Below, piece after piece: positions 62,119-64,000 of a stretch of 64,000 bases of DNA. This DNA is from Apus apus. Taxonomy: Eukaryota; Chordata; Aves; Apodiformes; Apodidae. Location: assembly GCF_020740795.1 (NCBI RefSeq), contig NC_067290.1, positions 15,048,001-15,112,000 of the forward strand. Direction: 5' to 3'. Within the stretch, counting starts at the first letter, position 1; each line of letters opens with the position of its first letter. The notes under the pieces were generated by a model. It did not search any database. It saw only the letters and a list, made by a program, of their open reading frames with translations, and was not told the DNA's origin. Made by a program: the position numbers and the translations under genes.

Positions 62119-63485
62119 ATGCCCATCCGCGCCTACTGCACCATCTGCTCCGACTTCTTCGACAACGAGCGGGACGTGGCGGCCGTGCCCTGCGGACACA
62201 CCTTCCACTGCGCGTGGTGAGCGCCCGGCGGGCCCGGGCCCTGCGCGGCGCCCGTGCGGCTGCGGGGTCCCAGGGACGGGCGAGGCGGGGCCCTGTCCCC
62301 TCCCCGCCTCCCTCCCCTCCGCCTCCCTCCCCCGACGCCCCCGTTCCCTCCCCGGTGGCCCCCAGGCCCCGGGTGTGTGTCCCGCCGCCAGGCCCTGCTC
62401 CCCTCTCAGGGGCTCCGAGTCCCCGCCGTGCCCTCCTCGCTCGGGCCCGTTGCCGAGGCCCTGGCAGCCGCCGCGCTCTGCTTTGCAGGCGTTTCTCGGA
62501 GCTCCTCGGCGTTGCTGTCGCTCCTCTGCCTGCGGCCCCGCTTCCCCGGGAGGGCCGGTGCCAGCAGATGGCTCCTACACAGGGTGTTTATCTGGAAGGA
62601 GCCGCGTTAGATTAGAAGTGAAGCCTCCCAGGCGATTTCATGCTTTTGCTGGAACTGTTTTGTGAGTGTTTGTGTTGGAAGGAAATGGTTCTTCTGAGGA
62701 AATAAACTCGGCGTGTGTGGGAAGGGGGCCGGCAGCTGCTGTTCTGGCTAACTAACCTGGGGGGGAACTGGCAGGTGCCACAGCCGTTTAGCCAGCAGCA
62801 GCGCCCGGGCTCACTTCGCCTCCAGCTACCGACAGAGGAGGAAGAGCTTCCAGAGTAACCTGCCAGCTCCGGCTTGCTGCCTTGCTCCAAAAATAAACTG
62901 TTCTGAGCCTGGCGTGATGGCTCGGTTGCAGGATGCATTAGTAGCTTTCCTGTGGAGCCCCACAGGTTTGCATTCATCCCCTCACAGAGCAGAGACCAGC
63001 CCGGTCTCCCCGCAGCGTGTCCGGGGGCACCGGCGCCTTTCAGAGCTGGTCAGACTGGGCTCTCATGTCCTGCTGTGGCAGCTCTTGTGCTGCTCTGCCT
63101 GTGCATCCCTTCACTCCTGCCATGCTGCAGTTGTTCAAACAGCCTCTCCCAGGGAGATCTGAGCTCTCTAAAGACTCTGCCCTGGTAAAGATAAGCTGGT
63201 GTGCTAAATTCAGCTGGGAATTGTCTTGGAGGCGAAGGTAGCGTGCGCGTGCTGGAATGCGGCGTTCCCGTTAGCTGCACCTCTGGGTAGGATTTGTGGA
63301 TTTCTATTCTTAATTTCTAAGGAGTGGTATCCTGCTGTCCCCTGGTGAGCTGGGGGGTGGCCCCTGGGAGCAGCGCTCCTGGGTTTTAAGGATTCACTGT
63401 ATGTTTTCTTTTCTTTTCCTTCCTCAGTCTCATCCAGTGGTTTGACACAGCACCAAGCCGGACTTGTCCGCAGTGCAGAATCCAG
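62119..63485 (+). CDS. TRAIP: TRAIP, TRAF-interacting E3 ubiquitin ligase (5' part, two exons)
   Basis: RING E3 ligase that acts at stalled replisomes and in mitotic replisome disassembly. Exons 62119-62216 (98 bases) and 63428-63485 (58 bases) join in frame and give 52 residues. The start is MPIRAYCTICSDFFDNERD against human MPIRALCTICSDFFDHSRD; the second exon gives LIQWFDTAPSRTCPQCRIQ, which completes the RING. The zinc ligands CTIC, CGHTFH, C-L-I-Q-W and CPQC are all present. Residues HCAC replace the human HLQC, leaving the ligand cysteine intact. The remaining coiled-coil and PIP-box parts lie beyond base 64000. The second-exon donor is CCAG/gtaaag. Confidence 0.95.
62217..63427 (+). 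other. TRAIP: TRAIP intron 1
   Basis: 1211 bases between donor gtgagc and acceptor ttccttcctcag. The first 300 bases continue the CpG island. The rest is ordinary single-copy sequence. Confidence 0.85.
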
Positions 63486-64000
63486 GTAAAGCCATCACAT
63501 CTGTACACATCTGTGCTATGGCACAATGCTCTGCTTGGCAGCACTGAGGAGCCATGGTCTGCACCAGTGGTGAGGCCAGGACAAGGTTCATAGAGAGAAC
63601 TTTCTCTCCCCCAAAATGTCTCCCCAAAGGCCTCAAGGGTGAAATCCCATGAGCCAGCCTTCTGATCAGAAGGAGTGGTGTGAGGATGCCCTGCTGCTGG
63701 CCACACTTCAGCTTCTCTAGGAAGGGTCATTGGGTTTTCATGGCTGAGTATTGGCATAATGGTGGCAAGGGCTGGAAGGAGTTAATCGGGACATCTGAAT
63801 TGTGTTTCTGGAGTACCCTTCTGCTTCCCTTCAGGTCAGCAGCCCATTTTGCTGGTCTTTATATGGAATACCTGTTTGGCAGCCCTCAGCCCTTCCTTGA
63901 GGAAAGCAAAGGCTGGGGAGGGAAGGAAGGATGTGCTTGTCTTTGGAGATGGGAAGCCAAGGCTTGGGGATCCAGTGGCTTAATTGAGACCTGAACTTCT
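63486..64000 (+). other. TRAIP: TRAIP intron 2 (partial)
   Basis: 515 bases up to the window edge with no sign of the next TRAIP exon (expected to begin VGKKTIINKLFFDL by comparison with human). Confidence 0.75.

Overview
This is vertebrate nuclear DNA, almost certainly from a bird. The genes have many short exons with GT-AG introns. CR1 LINE tails carry the typical avian 3' end (27.4 kb and 29.1 kb). There is a solo retroviral LTR, and the proteins are clear orthologues of mammalian genes. The gene order RBM6 - MON1A - MST1R - CAMKV - TRAIP, with RBM6 pointing away from the other four, is the same conserved block found on human 3p21.31.

Layout. 1-33 kb: the 5' half of RBM6 on the minus strand, with five coding exons (541 codons) spread over long AT-rich introns; its 3' half lies off the left edge. 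32.2-33.9 kb: a CpG island acting as the shared, divergent promoter of RBM6 (minus) and MON1A (plus), with a 17-bp inverted repeat. 34.3-37.0 kb: complete MON1A (5 coding exons, 549 aa). 39.36-39.85 kb: a solo LTR inserted into a minisatellite just upstream of the GC-box promoter of MST1R. 40.76-48.03 kb: complete MST1R (RON/c-Sea receptor tyrosine kinase; 20 coding exons, 1408 aa). 48.4-54.2 kb: a gene-free, GC-rich spacer with several minisatellites and small AT-rich islands that look like candidate enhancers. 54.2-54.9 kb: CAMKV promoter with a perfect CRE and a CGGCT-rich array. 57.94-61.26 kb: complete CAMKV pseudokinase CDS (10 coding exons, 399 aa). 62.12-63.49 kb: the first two coding exons of TRAIP (RING domain); the rest runs off the right edge.

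The exon structures above were worked out by hand. Every junction keeps the reading frame, and each summed CDS length is a multiple of three where the gene is complete. The left half (below about 32 kb) is AT-richer and intron-dominated; the right half is very GC-rich, compact and minisatellite-rich, a typical avian pattern. The genes do not form a pathway: RBM6 is a splicing regulator, MON1A a Rab7-activating trafficking factor, MST1R a cell-surface receptor, CAMKV a synaptic pseudokinase and TRAIP a replication-stress ubiquitin ligase.

I did not find a previously undescribed system. The observations most worth following are regulatory: the palindromic RBM6/MON1A promoter, the LTR next to the MST1R promoter, the CRE plus pentamer array at CAMKV, the CDE/CHR-like TRAIP promoter, and the AT-rich islands between MST1R and CAMKV.
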